A stretch of 64,000 nucleotides of DNA, taken from assembly GCA_013076295.1 (NCBI GenBank), contig RQOL01000876.1, positions 4,650,001 through 4,714,000 on the forward strand. Direction: 5' to 3'. Below, piece after piece: positions 62,101 through 64,000 of the stretch (position 1 is its first letter; each line of letters starts with the position of its first letter). The position numbers and the translations under genes were made by a program. The stretch comes from Sanderia malayensis. Taxonomy: Eukaryota; Cnidaria; Scyphozoa; Semaeostomeae; Pelagiidae. The notes below the pieces were generated by a model. It had not been told where the DNA came from. It saw only the letters and a list, made by a program, of their open reading frames with translations, and did no database searches.

Positions 62101-62228
62101 TTTCTCGCTTTATCGGAAGAAGACAATGTCGAAAATCTGCATAAAGAGGAAGTAGGCCAAAGTGAGAGCTTGGATCTCGAATACTGGCATTTCTTTAAAA
62201 AACTGCCAACTTGTCTTCGTAGAGCCAT
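55255..62228 (-). CDS. LDHD: LDHD, mitochondrial D-lactate dehydrogenase (FAD-linked)
   Basis: Twelve minus-strand exons in phase: 62049-62228, 61447-61704, 60951-61092, 60412-60478, 59931-60023, 58803-58908, 58276-58369, 57275-57403, 56610-56739, 56206-56296, 55795-55906 and 55255-55432 (TGA). The first exon is a basic, Ser-rich presequence ([18 protein letters not shown]) that fits mitochondrial import. The PCMH-type FAD domain follows, with [47 protein letters not shown] and VRYGTMREN. The cap and C-terminal part have [40 protein letters not shown] and [13 protein letters not shown], where His residues bind the metal near FAD. The enzyme oxidises D-lactate to pyruvate and passes electrons to the respiratory chain via cytochrome c. 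One intron (after 57275) uses a GC donor. No frame breaks. Confidence 0.95.
56030..56170. repeat. TG/CA dinucleotide microsatellite in an LDHD intron
   Basis: GTGTGT runs broken by TATATA and TTTGTG, between LDHD exons 55795-55906 and 56206-56296. The His/Thr-repeat frames on the minus strand arise from it. Confidence 0.95.
57610..57925 (-). mobile_element. tRNA-derived SINE with a structured body, in an LDHD intron
   Basis: On the minus strand, CTCTTGTGGCGAAGTGGTTG has a pol III A-box form (TGGCGAAGTGG). About 30 bases on, GGGTCGATTCCACC has a B-box form (GGTTCGANTCC type). Together they make a Ser/Leu-like tRNA head (about 57855-57925). The body has two clean hairpins: TTTTTCGGC with GCCGAAAAA near 57712-57738, and GGTAC..GGGGATCTAC with GTAGATCCTCGGTGTACC near 57766-57810. 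It may be a fragment, as no tail was defined. Confidence 0.6.
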
Positions 62229-64000
62229 TGTTTTCGACTTCGCGTTGTGGGATGCTTTTAAACAGTGTCGTGGATTCTCCTTTAAGTGCTATGATACAAA
62301 AATGGCTTCCTTTTCTTTGCGAAGTCCTACTTGTTCACATGTTTACATCAGAACACAAAAGTCAACCCAACCCAACCCATAAAAAAGTCGGCGGGAACAC
62401 CTTGCATTTCATCCTTTTGAACCATTGGTTCAAATCTCTTGTGATTTATTGTGTGACAAAGAAGTGGCTTATATTTAATGGCTTACATGTATATATTTAT
62501 TTACTTAAGACTATCTACGGCTCTCTAAACCACCATATTTTCTGTTAGTTCCCAATTAATGTACTAATTCGTTCGCTATTTGTTTACTTGACAATGTCTT
62601 CATTTCATGCATCACCCTTAAAGTGATCTTTCAAGTGACCTATTGATTTTGCGATGAAGGAATGAGTTCAAGCCAAGCCCTCATCAAGGAATACCGTGGG
62701 TATAATTGTAGTTGTGACACAAGAAAACAACGGTTGCTTGTCAATTAGCAATAATTAACTCATACTGTACCTAAAGACTCGTAGATTTATTGTAAAATAT
62801 ACGAGGCTTTAATAGCATTTGCATGTTATACAATAAAATTCAATTGATCGATTCGCAAATAATTATTATTAACGTTTGTTAATTTTATGTAAATGTATGC
62901 AAATACACAACATTATGAACTTTCCTCTATTATGTGTAGCTCTCGCAAATGCTACCACTTGCCCCTAGTTGAAACTTTTCGGGACAATCCTTGTAAATAC
63001 CATACCAGCTTTTAATTAATATTATTTTAAACACTATCTACCGTAAAAGACATAATTTACGACCATAAACCTACAAGATATATTAGCAATGAAGTTGCAA
63101 TTAATTGGAAAACTGGAAAACACTTTTTTATAAGAGTGCCAAAATTTTTCCCGAGCCTTAATAAGAACTTCCACTTTTATTCTAAACTTTCATCTTTTTG
63201 TCAATTTTGAGACTGGGTCTTTTAAAAAAATTATTCTTAATCTTAGAGGTATGCGATACAAAAGCTGCTATAAAACCCAGCTTATTCAAAAATCTATTTG
63301 ACTTGCAAACGCTGAGAAGAGCATATCGAGCTTCGTTTAGTTGTAAGTTGTGATTAAAAAACCTCAGCCTCATTTGGGAATAAAACTACGAGGCTATTCA
63401 AGAGAGACTGAGCATTGCTCGAGTAAAGTTGTTTACATCATCATTAAGCAAACAGAATTGGAGCAAATAATAGGATAGGAGTCGGTCTGTATTAAAAGCT
63501 ATAAGACTTGTGTTACAGTGAAACTTGTCTAGCACGGATATTATTGGGGCCCAGGTTGTTGGTCCGCTTTAACCAAGTGTCAACTTCAAAAAAGTTGACA
63601 CTTGGTTAAAGCGTAATTATGTGCCAGCCTTATAGAAATATGCGCTAAGGAATAAAAAGGCATTATAGGCCAAAAATAAGACTGTATTATCGAGAAAAAA
63701 TGCGTCTGCATTATACATCAGGGGTGTGGTTACATTATAAAGGAGCAAGGCCGCTTTTTGACCAAAAATAAGGCTGCATTATAAGCAATGGATGAGACTG
63801 CATTAGGGATGGTGGGTTGGGGGTATTTCGAGAAAATAGCAAAAAATACTAGCAAAGGGAATGTAACAATTGTAAAAATGTGATGAGATAATTACTTGTC
63901 GTCCTCCAAAGTGATGATGACTTTTAAATAATAAACAAATGCAATGCACGTTCACTAGTTATTGCCATTGTTTACACGTTCGTAAAACAACAGATAGGGG
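62229..64000. other. LDHD upstream / intergenic region, no gene recognised
   Basis: About 1.8 kb. Short frames overlapping the first LDHD exon on the plus strand are shadows. A perfect 22-bp hairpin lies at 63565-63613, and related AATAAGNCTGNATTAT-like phrases repeat near 63675-63800, so part is probably degraded repeat DNA. Confidence 0.5.
63565..63613. repeat. Perfect 22-bp-arm hairpin
   Basis: CGCTTTAACCAAGTGTCAAC plus TT (63565-63586) is perfectly inverted at 63592-63613, with a CAAAA loop. Confidence 0.85.

Overview
The window is nuclear DNA from an animal. Every recognisable host gene is split by short GT-AG introns with clean phase agreement, and the products are standard metazoan ones: CNOT10, CFDP1/BCNT, TMEM161, USP39, an SLC6 transporter and D-lactate dehydrogenase. 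Small introns, AT-rich intergenic DNA, telomere-like CCCTAA motifs and a large KDZ-type DNA transposon fit an early-branching animal (sponge or cnidarian). That placement is inference; no sequence here fixes the taxon.

Layout. 1-1229: 5' part of CNOT10 (minus). 1649-18147: a complete-looking 16.5 kb DNA transposon with related terminal inverted repeats and a target duplication (CCGTGGA). It carries two convergent genes: a plus-strand gene for a protein with OTU-like, zinc-finger and Ulp1/SENP-like protease parts (1899-13268), and a minus-strand KDZ (Kyakuja-Dileera-Zisupton) transposase (13459-18045). An intron of the first gene holds a 4.1 kb minisatellite of about 30 units of about 137 bp. 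Each unit contains a dyad that resembles the transposon's own termini. 18361-20605: 17 copies of a 133-bp satellite with CCCTAA motifs. 20712-21766: small secreted/type I Ser-Thr-Pro-rich membrane protein (plus). 22332-24137: CFDP1 (minus), divergent from TMEM161 (plus, 24659-28092).

28.7-33.8 kb: an imperfect palindrome of about 4.5 kb with a polypurine/polypyrimidine centre, tRNA-like SINE segments and short ORFs kept open in both arms. 34213-40482: USP39 (minus), with a 776-bp non-autonomous transposon (9-bp target duplication) in one intron. 42454-51124: SLC6 transporter (minus), with introns rich in simple repeats, hairpins and MITE-like DNA. 51.1-55.25 kb: no gene seen. 55255-62228: mitochondrial LDHD (minus), with a tRNA-derived SINE in an intron. 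62.2-64 kb: no gene seen.

The host genes are unrelated housekeeping functions (mRNA deadenylation, SWR1/SRCAP-type chromatin, splicing, transport, lactate oxidation) and show no sign of operating together. The transposon is the coherent system: transposase, a protease/OTU partner, termini, and an internal array of terminus-like sites. Both of its genes carry apparent frameshifts while the neighbouring host genes read cleanly, so this copy is probably decaying.
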